Counted from the stretch's first letter, positions 1 to 8,267 are shown. The stretch: DNA of 21,571 nt from an uncultured Saprospiraceae bacterium (GCA_934699305.1 CAKUWM010000016.1:1-21571); one strand, 5' to 3'. The notes: a model not told the origin generated them from the letters alone. Translations and numbers: made by a program.

Positions 1-740
1 GAACTACCTCCCAAACCCGTATATTCTCTACCTCGAAGTGTTCGATATCTATTGTCAATAAAGGGTTTGACCGACTTGGCTACATCACTAAGATATTTCT
101 GCCCATCTCCCCTACCTACACGCGTACCACTGATGGGTGTATATTCTCTAATTCGATCCACTCCGCCATGATCAATTGCCACTATAATTAAATCTGTCTT
201 CCCTGAAATTGCCATTTGGGTCATCTTCTGATCCAAACTCCAGCTTCCAAATGGTGCAGATGAGTCCCATAAGTTCTGGCCGTCTTGTAAGTAAAGTACT
301 TTGTAATGCTTGTGTTGATCAAGGTTATAGTTGTAAGGCAGCACAACACGCACTGTTCTTACTACTCCAAGGTAGGGAAATGGGAATTTGTCAAATTTCT
401 CAATAATAGGCCGATATCTAAAATCCGCTAAATTGCCATGAAACAAAAATCGAGGAACTCTATCGGTGACACTTCGTCTCACTTTCTTTATGATTCGATT
501 CTTTGACTTATGTCCTTTGATGGTAACCTCTTCATTTTCCCAACCACCTTTAGTATATTTATACTCTGCTGGGAAAACGAACTTATCAGATAGTTTAATT
601 TTTAATTTGTATCGTCCATTTTTAAGGCAATTCATCTTATATTGTTCATCATGCGGATTCCAATCATTGAAGGTGCCTGTAATAAATATGTCACGACCAT
701 CGTCATCCTTTGTCATGAGATTAAAGGTGATGGTCTTCAC
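1..740 (-). CDS. Putative esterase (alpha/beta hydrolase) with N-terminal CBM48/CBM20-like domain, 3' end cut by window edge
   Basis: Reverse-strand reading gives about 246 codons without a stop. Residues 1–75 look like a glycogen/starch-binding beta-sandwich: the first strand reads VKTITFNL and the motif FITGTFNDWNP is typical of CBM48/AMPK-type domains. The rest fits the esterase-D-like alpha/beta hydrolase family (PF00756): VLYLQDGQNLWD, IVAIDHGG, a REYTP motif, and GLGGSS at the end. The window stops on the first two bases of the codon for the last Ser, which would be the nucleophile of GSSxG; the Asp and His of the triad lie outside. The start is uncertain: GTG at 740 sits just before the first strand, TTG at 779 would add 13 residues, and ATG at 716 would cut into that strand. 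An in-frame stop at 786–788 bounds it. No signal peptide is visible for any start, which suggests a cytoplasmic enzyme, perhaps on glucan or acyl esters (inferred). It follows metK on the same strand but is separated by a terminator. Confidence 0.85.
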   Translation of the reverse strand, partial: MKTITFNLMTKDDDGRDIFITGTFNDWNPHDEQYKMNCLKNGRYKLKIKLSDKFVFPAEYKYTKGGWENEEVTIKGHKSKNRIIKKVRRSVTDRVPRFLFHGNLADFRYRPIIEKFDKFPFPYLGVVRTVRVVLPYNYNLDQHKHYKVLYLQDGQNLWDSSAPFGSWSLDQKMTQMAISGKTDLIIVAIDHGGVDRIREYTPISGTRVGRGDGQKYLSDVAKSVKPFIDNRYRTLRGREYTGLGGS

Positions 741-790
741 CGCCAAATCACGAACAATATTTGCAATGTTTTTAATCAAATTAAGTCAGT

Positions 791-835
791 AAAAAAATGC
801 ATCTACCTGAATATTACCTATCAGACAGATGCATT
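791..835 (-). terminator. Intrinsic terminator downstream of metK
   Basis: Two arms (796–810 and 821–835) pair as TGCATCT…AGATGCA with two internal mismatches around a 10-nt loop. On the minus strand the hairpin is followed at once by seven T residues (791–797). It lies 22 bases after the metK stop and before the esterase start, so it should separate the two transcripts. Confidence 0.75.
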
Positions 836-856
836 CAATTAGAAAAAGAATGTCAA

Positions 857-2113
857 TTACAAGCTAAAAGCTGTCTTTATCTGGGCAATATGATCTAATT
901 TCTCCCAGGTAAATAATTCTACTTCCACTGTTTTTTGGTTGCTTTTACCTTTGTTGAAAGTCTTTGTAACTGTTTTAGGCGTTCTTCCCATGTGGCCATA
1001 GGAAGCGGTTTCGCTGTATATTGGGTTTCTCAACTTTAATCGTTTTTCGATAGCATAAGGCCTCAGGTCAAATACTTCTTCAATTTTTCTGGCTATTTCA
1101 CCATCTGACATTTCTACCTTTGATGTGCCATACGTATTGACATAGACTCCACATGGCTTGGCTACACCAATAGCATAAGACACTTGGACTAAGACCTCGT
1201 CACACAGTCCTGCAGCCACCATATTCTTTGCGATGTGTCGTGTAGCGTAGGCAGCACTTCTATCCACTTTTGAAGGGTCTTTTCCTGAGAATGCGCCTCC
1301 TCCGTGTGCCCCCTTTCCGCCATAGGTATCGACTATAATCTTTCTTCCGGTCAAGCCGGTATCACCATGGGGACCCCCAATGACAAATTTACCGGTAGGG
1401 TTGACATGATAAATGATATCGTCGTTGAAGAGTGCTTGAGTCTCCGGTTTTAGTTGACTTTTGACACGCGGTATCAAAATTTCAATGATATCTTTCTTAA
1501 TTTTATCGGTCATAACGGTTTCTTCCGGAGCAAAGTGGTCATGTTGAGTAGAAATGACAATTGTTTCAATCCTCAATGGCTTATTATTATCATCATACTC
1601 AATGGTTACTTGACTCTTAGCATCCGGGCGAAGGTATGTAATATCCTTATTTTCTCTACGTATAACAGCAAGCTCTTCTAAGAGTTTGTGAGCCAAATCC
1701 AAAGCCAAAGGCATATAATTAGCGGTTTCATTGGTTGCATATCCAAACATCATACCCTGATCACCGGCACCTTGATCTTCGGGATTGGCACGCACTACCC
1801 CTTGATTAATGTCGGGTGATTGCTCATGAATAGCGGACAAAACGCCACAAGAATTAGCATCAAAATAATATTCGCTTTTATTATATCCGATGCGATGGAT
1901 GACTTCACGCGCTATTTCCTGAACATCTAAGTATGCTTTAGACTTAACTTCTCCCGCCAATATGACTTGTCCTGTTGTAACTAAGGTTTCACAAGCTACC
2001 TTACTATCAACATCATAGGCCAAAAAATAATCTATCAATGCATCGGAAATTTGGTCTGCGACTTTATCCGGGTGCCCTTCTGAAACCGATTCTGAAGTAA
2101 ATAAATATGACAT
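857..2113 (-). CDS. metK: S-adenosylmethionine synthetase (methionine adenosyltransferase)
   Basis: This cytosolic enzyme makes S-adenosylmethionine from methionine and ATP, releasing phosphate and pyrophosphate, and supplies the methyl donor of the cell. The 418-residue product is full length for a bacterial MetK. It begins with TSESVSEGHPDK (catalytic His14, metal ligand Asp16, Lys17), carries GAGDQG at 115–120 (the ATP/methionine signature), GGPHGDTGLTGRK around 246–258, and the phosphate-loop signature GGGAFSGKDPSKVDRS at 271–286. All expected active-site motifs are intact. The ATG at 2113 is fixed by the conserved N-terminus and by a consensus Bacteroidota promoter 25 bases upstream. The leader is too short for a SAM riboswitch, so transcription is probably not controlled that way. 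It is monocistronic, with a terminator just downstream. Confidence 0.98.
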   Translation of the reverse strand: MSYLFTSESVSEGHPDKVADQISDALIDYFLAYDVDSKVACETLVTTGQVILAGEVKSKAYLDVQEIAREVIHRIGYNKSEYYFDANSCGVLSAIHEQSPDINQGVVRANPEDQGAGDQGMMFGYATNETANYMPLALDLAHKLLEELAVIRRENKDITYLRPDAKSQVTIEYDDNNKPLRIETIVISTQHDHFAPEETVMTDKIKKDIIEILIPRVKSQLKPETQALFNDDIIYHVNPTGKFVIGGPHGDTGLTGRKIIVDTYGGKGAHGGGAFSGKDPSKVDRSAAYATRHIAKNMVAAGLCDEVLVQVSYAIGVAKPCGVYVNTYGTSKVEMSDGEIARKIEEVFDLRPYAIEKRLKLRNPIYSETASYGHMGRTPKTVTKTFNKGKSNQKTVEVELFTWEKLDHIAQIKTAFSL

Positions 2114-2138
2114 TTTGTATTTTTTAATTTTTGCGAGG

Positions 2139-2171
2139 CAAAGCTAACAAAAAATGGCAATTCACACCAAA
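2139..2171 (-). promoter_or_regulatory. Consensus Bacteroidota promoter for metK
   Basis: On the minus strand TTTG (2168–2171) is followed by a 21-nt spacer and TAGCTTTG (2139–2146). This matches the -33/-7 pattern TTTG-N19/21-TAnnTTTG known for the primary sigma factor of this phylum. Transcription would start near 2132, giving a leader of roughly 20 nt. Confidence 0.75.
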
Positions 2172-2403
2172 TATTACCCATCTTATCGCATAAATTATTA
2201 TCTATCAAACTGATTTATATAGTTTTTTATAAATTTATTCGACCATTTCCCAATCATTATTCTATACTTTTGCTGATGACAAAGAGTCAAGCCAATCCCG
2301 GTTATTGTAACGTAAATAAAGTTGATTGGACACTTAATTATTCGGATTTTATATAATTAGTTATACATAAATCTTAAAATATCACTAATTTGGCGATTCA
2401 TCC

Positions 2404-2411
2404 TATATTTG
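2404..2411 (+). promoter_or_regulatory. Probable -7 element for recG
   Basis: TATATTTG matches TAnnTTTG exactly and ends 22 nt before the recG TTG start, the same spacing as at other genes here. No good TTTG is present 19–21 nt upstream, so only half of the promoter is supported. Confidence 0.45.
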
Positions 2412-2433
2412 TTAACTCTAAACCATAGTTATT

Positions 2434-4530
2434 TTGCTTGATTTAAACCACCCTTTGGAATTTGTAAAAGGAATCGGCTCCAGAAGGGCTGAATTGCTTT
2501 TCAAGGCTTTCAACGTAAAAACAATCGGTGATTTAATCCTGACATACCCTTTCAGATACATAGACAAGACCACCATTATCCCTATTAATCAAGTCAAAGC
2601 AGAGGACGATTGGATACTTATCAAAGCTACCATTCTTTACTCCGAAATAATTAGTGGAAGAAAGCCTCGCCTCATTACCCGAGTGTCAGACGGTACCGGA
2701 GTAATGGAACTGGTATGGTTTCAAGGCATAAAGTACATTGAACCATACCTAATTCAAGGAAACGAATATTTATTTTACGGGAAAATAAATGTCTTTCAAG
2801 GAAAAATTAATCTACCTCACCCTGAGATGGAAAGGCCCAATCAAGAAGGTCAGCCCAATTATTTACTACCTATCTATTCTACCAATGAAGCGCTAAACCG
2901 GTGTGGGTTCACTGTAAAGTTTAGGCGTGAATTGATTGCCGGCTGGCTAAATGATTTGACACATAACGATTTTCCTGAAATGATTCCTGAAAACATCGTC
3001 AAAGAGTTAAAGCTTCCCACGAGATTCGGTAGTATTAAACAAATGCATTTTCCCCAAAGCCATCAGTCCGCAGAATTGGCTAAGAAGAGATTGATCTTTG
3101 AAGAATTTTTTGTCAATCAATCCACCTTAATGCTTCAAAAGCTATACAGGAAAAATTTTATCAAAGGTTATAGTTTCTCCAAAATAGGTCCTTTCTTTAA
3201 TGATTTTTATAACCATCATCTACCTTTTAACTTAACCGATGCGCAAAAGAGAGTTATCAAAGAAATTAGAACAGACATGGGATCCGGCTTTCAGCTCAAC
3301 AGGCTGCTTCAAGGCGATGTAGGGAGTGGAAAAACTATCGTAGCACTCATGTCGGCTCTTATTGCACACGACAATGGATATCAAACGTGTATCATGGCAC
3401 CCCTTGAGATTTTAGCCCAGCAGCACTTTAAAAATATCCTCAAACTCACCGAAAAGCTTGATATTCGGGTAGCTTTGCTTACCGGCTCAACCAAAAAGAA
3501 AGAAAAGTCAGCTATTATCAATGACCTCACTGAAGGAAAAATACATATATTAATTGGCACCCATGCCGTCATAGAACCCGGTATCTTATTTAAACAGTTA
3601 GGTTTAGTCATCATCGACGAACAACATCGATTCGGCGTAGAACAAAGGGCGGCATTATGGTCAAAGGCTCATCCCCTACCCCCACACGTCATTGTAATGA
3701 CAGCGACACCTATTCCACGTACACTAGCAATGTCCGTCTATGGTGACTTAGATGTCAGTATTATCGACCAATTGCCTCCGGGTCGAAAACCTATAAAGAC
3801 GATTCATTACCATGAGTTGAAGCGAACAGAGATGGAATATTTAATGAAACAGGAGCTGAATGCCGGGAGACAGGTTTTTGTTGTATTCCCTCTCATCGAA
3901 GAAAGTGAGAAAGTAGATTTGGAAAATTTACAGATGGGTTACGATCGTATTTTCAGAGCTTTTCCTCCACCCCACTATCAAATATCCGTAGTCCACGGTA
4001 AAATGAAAGCAGCCGACAAAGAACACGAGATGAACCGATTCATTAATCACCAAACAAATATTTTAGTGGCAACAACAGTGATAGAAGTTGGTGTCGATAT
4101 CCCCAATGCATCATTAATGGTCATCGAAAGTGCTGACCGATTCGGTCTTTCACAATTGCACCAGCTTAGAGGCCGCGTAGGTAGAGGGGCTGACCAATCT
4201 TACTGTGTTCTAATGACCGGATTTCGACTTTCTCAGGATGCACGTACACGGATCAAAACCATGGTTGAGACTGATAATGGATTCATGATAGCAGAGGTAG
4301 ATATGCAATTGCGTGGACCCGGAAGCATCGAAGGGATACGACAAAGTGGCGGTCCTGAATTTAAATTAGCCAATATCTCTTTACACCAAGATTTATTTAA
4401 ATTGGCCAATGAATCTGCACTAAAAGTATTAACAGCTGACCCGACTTTAGAACAAAGTCAAAATAAAGGCTTAAAGACCTTCCTTGCACACCGATTGAAG
4501 ATGAATAAAGATATGTCTAAAATAGGTTAA
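2434..4530 (+). CDS. recG: ATP-dependent DNA helicase RecG
   Basis: RecG is a monomeric superfamily-2 translocase that reverses stalled replication forks and branch-migrates Holliday junctions. The 698-residue protein has the N-terminal wedge/OB-fold region (about 1–250, opening with the helix-hairpin-like FVKGIGSRRAELL), then a helicase core with Walker A GDVGSGKT (294–301), Walker B DEQH (395–398, the RecG form of DEAH), motif III TATPIPRTLAM, the C-terminal helicase motif QLRGRVGRG, and the RecG-specific tail around GPGSIEGIRQSGGPEF. The start is a TTG: an in-frame stop at 2419–2421 and the conserved GIG motif leave no ATG or GTG between them, and the next Met is some 85 residues in. It is transcribed alone and divergently from metK. 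Confidence 0.97.
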   Translation: MLDLNHPLEFVKGIGSRRAELLFKAFNVKTIGDLILTYPFRYIDKTTIIPINQVKAEDDWILIKATILYSEIISGRKPRLITRVSDGTGVMELVWFQGIKYIEPYLIQGNEYLFYGKINVFQGKINLPHPEMERPNQEGQPNYLLPIYSTNEALNRCGFTVKFRRELIAGWLNDLTHNDFPEMIPENIVKELKLPTRFGSIKQMHFPQSHQSAELAKKRLIFEEFFVNQSTLMLQKLYRKNFIKGYSFSKIGPFFNDFYNHHLPFNLTDAQKRVIKEIRTDMGSGFQLNRLLQGDVGSGKTIVALMSALIAHDNGYQTCIMAPLEILAQQHFKNILKLTEKLDIRVALLTGSTKKKEKSAIINDLTEGKIHILIGTHAVIEPGILFKQLGLVIIDEQHRFGVEQRAALWSKAHPLPPHVIVMTATPIPRTLAMSVYGDLDVSIIDQLPPGRKPIKTIHYHELKRTEMEYLMKQELNAGRQVFVVFPLIEESEKVDLENLQMGYDRIFRAFPPPHYQISVVHGKMKAADKEHEMNRFINHQTNILVATTVIEVGVDIPNASLMVIESADRFGLSQLHQLRGRVGRGADQSYCVLMTGFRLSQDARTRIKTMVETDNGFMIAEVDMQLRGPGSIEGIRQSGGPEFKLANISLHQDLFKLANESALKVLTADPTLEQSQNKGLKTFLAHRLKMNKDMSKIG

Positions 4531-4883
4531 AAAGCCGAGCCTTAAAAATATAAATTTAATTTTAAAAAAGGGACTAATAAGACCAATTTATTTTATTGGG
4601 AAAAAGTATAAAGTCAAAAATGAGTTTATCCTGAATTTTGCTGTACAATATCATCTCACAGGTCTTAAAAACTATCCAAAATAAATTGATTGTGACGCAC
4701 CATAGAAATTATCAATAGTCTCCTGTAAAATTTTGTTAAATCGGACGACTGTGTTAGGTCAAATAAAATTTATTTTTCAGCAGGTCCTAAACACATGAAT
4801 TCTTGCATTATTTTCATAATTTACTTGTGTTTATTTATTTGATATTCAATTATATATTTGTTTTTAAGGGGTAGCTACATAAA

Positions 4884-4900
4884 ACCGATTTGACTTTTAA
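4884..4900 (+). repeat. 17-nt exact direct repeat, copy 1 (partner 8016–8032)
   Basis: ACCGATTTGACTTTTAA occurs here and, unchanged, at 8016–8032. It immediately precedes the ATTCCGCATTAGAC motif here. At the second site it runs directly into the hairpin repeat at 8035. Confidence 0.85.
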
Positions 4901-4933
4901 CCCATATTCCGCATTAGACAAATGAGAAATCGA
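4894..4933 (+). repeat. ATTCCGCATTAGAC-type repeat, copy 1 (partner 5276–5315)
   Basis: About 40 nt starting CTTTTAACCC, followed by the exact 14-mer ATTCCGCATTAGAC. It aligns with 5276–5315 in the same orientation with a few differences and a one-base indel. The core TATTCCGCATT (4905–4915) also occurs inverted at 8152–8162. Confidence 0.75.
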
Positions 4934-5000
4934 TTTACGACTCGTAATCAATGGCTTACAGAAACCATTGAAACAATTCGTACATCGGGATTAACCCTCA

Positions 5001-5041
5001 TAATCAGCACTATACGGTTTTTCAAAACCTTTACTGCTGAA
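5001..5041 (+). repeat. Repeat copy matching 7954–7994 in inverted orientation
   Basis: The first 23 nt (TAATCAGCA then ATACGGTTTTTC) match the reverse complement of 7972–7994 at 21 of 23 positions. The match continues more weakly for about 20 nt through CCTTTACTGCTGAA. Confidence 0.75.
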
Positions 5042-5188
5042 TTACATCTAACTAAATCACAACAAGTTGATTATCATATATTTGGAAATATACTAATTCG
5101 TGACTATTTGAATTTCAACAAAACAAAAAGCTAGCTTCATATTTCTTAAAGAAACTATTGTACCTTTAATAAGAATTCGGGTTTAATT

Positions 5189-5247
5189 TAGACCAATTGA
5201 TGGAAAAGATATATTGGTCTATTTAAAAGTATCAACGATTGTTAAAA
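5189..5247 (+). repeat. Hairpin-forming repeat, copy 1 (partner 8035–8100)
   Basis: The unit contains perfect 8-nt inverted arms AGACCAAT (5190–5197) and ATTGGTCT (5213–5220), then ATTTAAAAGTA and ACGATTGT. Over the first 43 nt it differs from the copy at 8035–8077 at only two positions (5210 and 5212), both inside the hairpin loop. It lies on the 3' side of the DUF5916 gene. Confidence 0.85.
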
Positions 5248-5275
5248 TTAGGAATACAATGTACCTGTATAATAC

Positions 5276-5315
5276 CTTTTAACCCCAATTCCGCATTAGA
5301 CGAATACAGAATTGA
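5276..5315 (+). repeat. ATTCCGCATTAGAC-type repeat, copy 2
   Basis: This is the direct-orientation partner of 4894–4933. It shares CTTTTAACCC and ATTCCGCATTAGAC. A looser resemblance (ATGGCT … AACCATT) continues to about 5352, just short of the DUF5916 stop codon. Confidence 0.75.
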
Positions 5316-5362
5316 GTTTCAACTAGTTTTCAAACAAATGGCTAAAACCATTTATACTCCAA

Positions 5363-7837
5363 TCAGTTTACAGATTCAATATTCTTCTTCACAAATAGTC
5401 GCTCATAATCCAAGAAATAATTGACTCTTACTGAAAAGATATTATTATCAATTTTGTCTCCAAATCTCTGAAACGTAGTCCAATACTTAGCACTTTCTTC
5501 TGAAAAGCCCGTATATCCACTATCCCATGCCAAAATCAAATCACTGCCACCCGCAAATCGCCATGTTGCCCTTGCTTCAAAATTGATGTACTCCACTACA
5601 ATATTTTCAGGCACCTCATCTGTCACAATATTTTCTTCGGACAAATGACCATCTTTCTCTAATATATGGAACGAATTGTTATTAATCCTTGACCAATAAT
5701 TTCTCACCCTAAAACTGAAATTTAGGTTCGGATTGACCAGAATAACCGGACTTAAACCCAGATCCACTGTTTTGTGGTTTCTTCGGCTAAATACAATATC
5801 TCCAGCCTTCAACAAACCATCATCCTTCAAGGATGTATAGGCATATCCAACATCATTCTCAATGCCTGAATAACCCACATTCCCTTTGATAGAAAAATAA
5901 TCATTTATTCTAATTCGTGGATCCGCATTTATCTGATGCTTCTTTCTACCTTTTTCATTCCATTTTTGCCACGTATAGGTCATATCCAATGCAAATGCCC
6001 TCCTATAATCAGAAGAGACAAGGAAAGAAATTGCATAATTGGTTGGATATACGTAAAAACGTGAGAAATCAGGTTTCCTTGCCTCATAATAGTCATACGT
6101 CAATACGGGCTCAGACTTCAAAGTTAAGCTAACAGCATTAAAATTCCTTTCTAAGAAAAAATGCTGAAGTTCAACACTAAAATTGGCAAAATGATCAGGC
6201 TTAATAATACGGACATACTCCAATTCCAATGAAGTGGTCGATTTATTTCGAATACCTCTGGGGATATAAGTAGAATAGCCAAAATTCAATTCACTCTTTC
6301 GGATATTATATTCATTTAAAAAACCCAAATCTGTTGGGTCAAAATCTTTGGAAATCTCCTCATGCTCTAAGGAATACGTCCAGTTACCTGAATTTTTTCC
6401 CATCTCAACAAAGAACTTATGCCCAGCCTGCCTCGATTCTTGCCCGCGTATATATGACAATGCACCATTAGCCTGAATAAAATAGGTTTGATTTTTATTG
6501 CGTAGATTAAAATCCGTGCCCAGTACATTGGCATCCCGTAAAGATCCTTGGCGCATCACATTGGTATTTATGATTGAAAAATATGAATTATTTTTCAGGT
6601 TTTTATCCAACACCACAATATTGTAATTGGTCAGAGGATTGACCAATTGTTTTATCTCGTTGCCACTGATGTCATCACGAAATGTGGCATAGCTTCTCCC
6701 TTCAGTAGCATTAAATACACCTACAGCATGACCATTGCTTCCGCGACCTGTCAATTTAAATGCGTTGATTAATTTATTTTTACCCGGAAAATCAACTACC
6801 GAAAGGCTATCAGGGATTTCATTTGACTCTAAATACCGGTTTGCCGCTCCAATCCGTCGAGAGTAAAACAATTCCGCTCTCGAAAACAATTCCAATCCTT
6901 CGGTAAAAAAAGGCCTCCTTTCTTCATACTGAACCTCAAATGGTCCCAAATTATATACATTGTTGTCAAAAGAGACTTGTCCAAAATCCGGAATCAATGT
7001 TAGATCAAGGGTATATGCATCGTTCAGACCATATTTTAAATCCAACCCTCCGGAAATCTTAAAAGGCTTTTCCGACGCAGGGCTAAAATAGGTTGATAGA
7101 TAAGGGAACAAAGACAATCGCAGTGGTGACTTTACATCCCTGATGCCTTCCAAAAACCCACTTTGGTTGAGAACACCGCTTATTGCCGGATTAACGCCTT
7201 GCCACGCCGATAGTTCTCTGGATTTTTTCATTTGTCTAAATACATTAAACCTCCAGTTGGTGTTACCTCCTTTAGGAAATCTCAATTGTGAGAATGGAAT
7301 TCGCAACTCTGCCTGCCAACCATTATCCGTGAGCTTTACCGCACTATCCCAAATTCCATCCCATGACTCATCTTCCTCAAATCCAATATATTTTATATCT
7401 CGTTGTAAATTCCGAGGAGTCACGCTAAACCCAAATCCAATAGTTCCTGAGGCATACGGGTCGAAGACAAATTCAATAAAATCGGTATTATTATAATTAT
7501 CCCGTTGGGCAAGTTCTTTTAGAATATTAATTTTATCATCAATCATTGTTGCAAACAAATAGATTGCATTGTCGTCAAACAAAACTTTAAACTGAGTATT
7601 TTTGCTACATGGTGCACCGGGATGAGGCTCTATCAGCGTAAAATCTTCGTAATATTTGGCCTTTGACCATACCTCATCATCCGATTCTCCATCAATAACA
7701 GGTCTTTTATCTAAAGTCCCAATTTTAAAGACAAGTGCAGTTTTAACCTTTTTTGAAGTTGAATCGCCTAACATTTCTTGACTAAGACCCACGTCTCCTG
7801 CCAAAAATATAATAAAGAAGATTAAAATTATTCTCAT
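5363..7837 (-). CDS. DUF5916 outer-membrane beta-barrel protein with CBM9-like N-terminal domain
   Basis: The product has a signal peptide (MRIILIFFIIFLAGDVGLSQ), then a carbohydrate-binding family 9-like domain (PF06452-like). That domain is marked by the DKRPVIDGESDDEVW opening, VLFDDNAIYLFATMID, DFIEFVFDP and the W-rich stretch around WDSAVKLTDNGWQAELRIPFSQLRFP. After it comes a long region of alternating beta strands ending FSVRVNYFLDYERLF, which fits the DUF5916 barrel (PF19313). FEVQYEERRPFFTEGLELF is a hallmark of this family. Its substrate is not known; a role in surface glycan or glycoprotein handling is inferred from the CBM9-like part only. The open frame extends to an ATG at 7900, but the ATG at 7837 starts a clean signal peptide, giving 824 residues. 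Repeat clusters lie on both sides. Confidence 0.88.
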   Translation of the reverse strand: MRIILIFFIIFLAGDVGLSQEMLGDSTSKKVKTALVFKIGTLDKRPVIDGESDDEVWSKAKYYEDFTLIEPHPGAPCSKNTQFKVLFDDNAIYLFATMIDDKINILKELAQRDNYNNTDFIEFVFDPYASGTIGFGFSVTPRNLQRDIKYIGFEEDESWDGIWDSAVKLTDNGWQAELRIPFSQLRFPKGGNTNWRFNVFRQMKKSRELSAWQGVNPAISGVLNQSGFLEGIRDVKSPLRLSLFPYLSTYFSPASEKPFKISGGLDLKYGLNDAYTLDLTLIPDFGQVSFDNNVYNLGPFEVQYEERRPFFTEGLELFSRAELFYSRRIGAANRYLESNEIPDSLSVVDFPGKNKLINAFKLTGRGSNGHAVGVFNATEGRSYATFRDDISGNEIKQLVNPLTNYNIVVLDKNLKNNSYFSIINTNVMRQGSLRDANVLGTDFNLRNKNQTYFIQANGALSYIRGQESRQAGHKFFVEMGKNSGNWTYSLEHEEISKDFDPTDLGFLNEYNIRKSELNFGYSTYIPRGIRNKSTTSLELEYVRIIKPDHFANFSVELQHFFLERNFNAVSLTLKSEPVLTYDYYEARKPDFSRFYVYPTNYAISFLVSSDYRRAFALDMTYTWQKWNEKGRKKHQINADPRIRINDYFSIKGNVGYSGIENDVGYAYTSLKDDGLLKAGDIVFSRRNHKTVDLGLSPVILVNPNLNFSFRVRNYWSRINNNSFHILEKDGHLSEENIVTDEVPENIVVEYINFEARATWRFAGGSDLILAWDSGYTGFSEESAKYWTTFQRFGDKIDNNIFSVRVNYFLDYERLFVKKNIESVN

Positions 7838-7953
7838 AAAATATCGATATTCACTACACAAATATCTAAAAAATAAATATTTAGCAGGCTTATTTTTCAA
7901 GCCATTGATAAATAAAATAAGACTACGAATGTCATTAAAAACATCATTAACAA

Positions 7954-7994
7954 CTCAACAGCAAAGGCATAGAAAAACCGTATTATGCTGATTA
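7954..7994 (-). repeat. Inverted copy of the repeat at 5001–5041
   Basis: On the minus strand this reads TAATCAGCA, two differing bases, then ATACGGTTTTTC and a diverged tail. The flanking bases 7995–8014 (minus: GGAATCGAT … ATTCG) also resemble 4925–4943. Confidence 0.75.
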
Positions 7995-8015
7995 CGAATC
8001 CCTTATCGATTCCAT

Positions 8016-8032
8016 ACCGATTTGACTTTTAA
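8016..8032 (+). repeat. 17-nt exact direct repeat, copy 2
   Basis: Identical to 4884–4900. Here it is joined with only two bases between to the hairpin repeat at 8035, whereas in cluster A the same two pieces are about 290 bp apart. Confidence 0.85.
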
Positions 8033-8034
8033 TA

Positions 8035-8100
8035 TAGACCAATTGATGGAAAAGACACATTGGTCTATTTAAAAGTACCAGTGGTATTACGATTGTAAAA
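8035..8100 (+). repeat. Hairpin-forming repeat, copy 2
   Basis: Arms AGACCAAT (8036–8043) and ATTGGTCT (8059–8066) enclose a 15-nt loop. Compared with copy 1 it carries an extra eight bases after ACCA, and this creates a second small palindrome, TACCAGTGGTA. A third TTTGGTCTATTT lies at 8112–8123, and the inverted core AATGCGGAATA at 8152–8162. Confidence 0.85.
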
Positions 8101-8236
8101 CAATAAAATAGTTTGGTCTATTTTTTTGTTACAATTCGTAATACATTTTCAAATGCGGAATAAGCGTTTACCTTTCCTTTCAATAAAAATTCATCACATG
8201 ATTAAAGTCATTTCCAAATAATTTATACCCAATTAC

Positions 8237-8267
8237 TTCGTTAACTTAATGGATGTAATTAGTTTTG
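8237..8267 (+). promoter_or_regulatory. Probable promoter of the PorP/SprF-like gene
   Basis: TAGTTTTG (8260–8267) matches TAnnTTTG. TTCG (8237–8240), one base off TTTG, lies 19 nt upstream. The site overlaps a possible TTG start at 8265, which argues that translation really begins at ATG 8292. Confidence 0.55.

Larger units (their letters stand above)
2114..2433. other. Divergent metK/recG intergenic region
   Basis: 320 bp of AT-rich DNA with no ORF of note. It holds the metK promoter at its left end and a likely recG -7 element at its right end. No riboswitch fold, RNA gene or repeat copy was recognised in the middle. Confidence 0.6.
4531..5362. other. Long non-coding intergenic region with repeat cluster A
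   Basis: 832 bp between recG and the DUF5916 gene. The left part (4531–4860) is very AT-rich and contains only imperfect inverted repeats, for example GTGTTAGG (4751–4758) against CCTAAACAC (4786–4794). The right part carries several short sequences that recur in direct or inverted orientation here and at 7921–8166. The two small ORFs inside it (4922–5134 and 5239–5424) overlap these repeats and show no recognisable protein, so I do not call genes. Confidence 0.65.

Noticed and set aside
2114..2433. SAM riboswitch upstream of metK
   Set aside because: The promoter lies so close to the ATG that the leader is only about 20 nt, too short for any known SAM aptamer.
4922..5134. 70-residue ORF inside repeat cluster A
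   Set aside because: It overlaps repeat blocks that recur in broken and inverted form, has no recognised domain and no promoter or ribosome-binding site. Treated as repeat-derived sequence, with the possible coding trace noted as a finding.
5239..5424. 61-residue ORF overlapping the 3' end of the DUF5916 gene
   Set aside because: It starts inside a repeat, runs antisense into a well-supported gene, and has no family resemblance.
7838..7900. N-terminal extension of the DUF5916 protein from the ATG at 7900
   Set aside because: The extension would place 21 polar and aromatic residues before a standard signal peptide; the ATG at 7837 gives a typical secreted protein.
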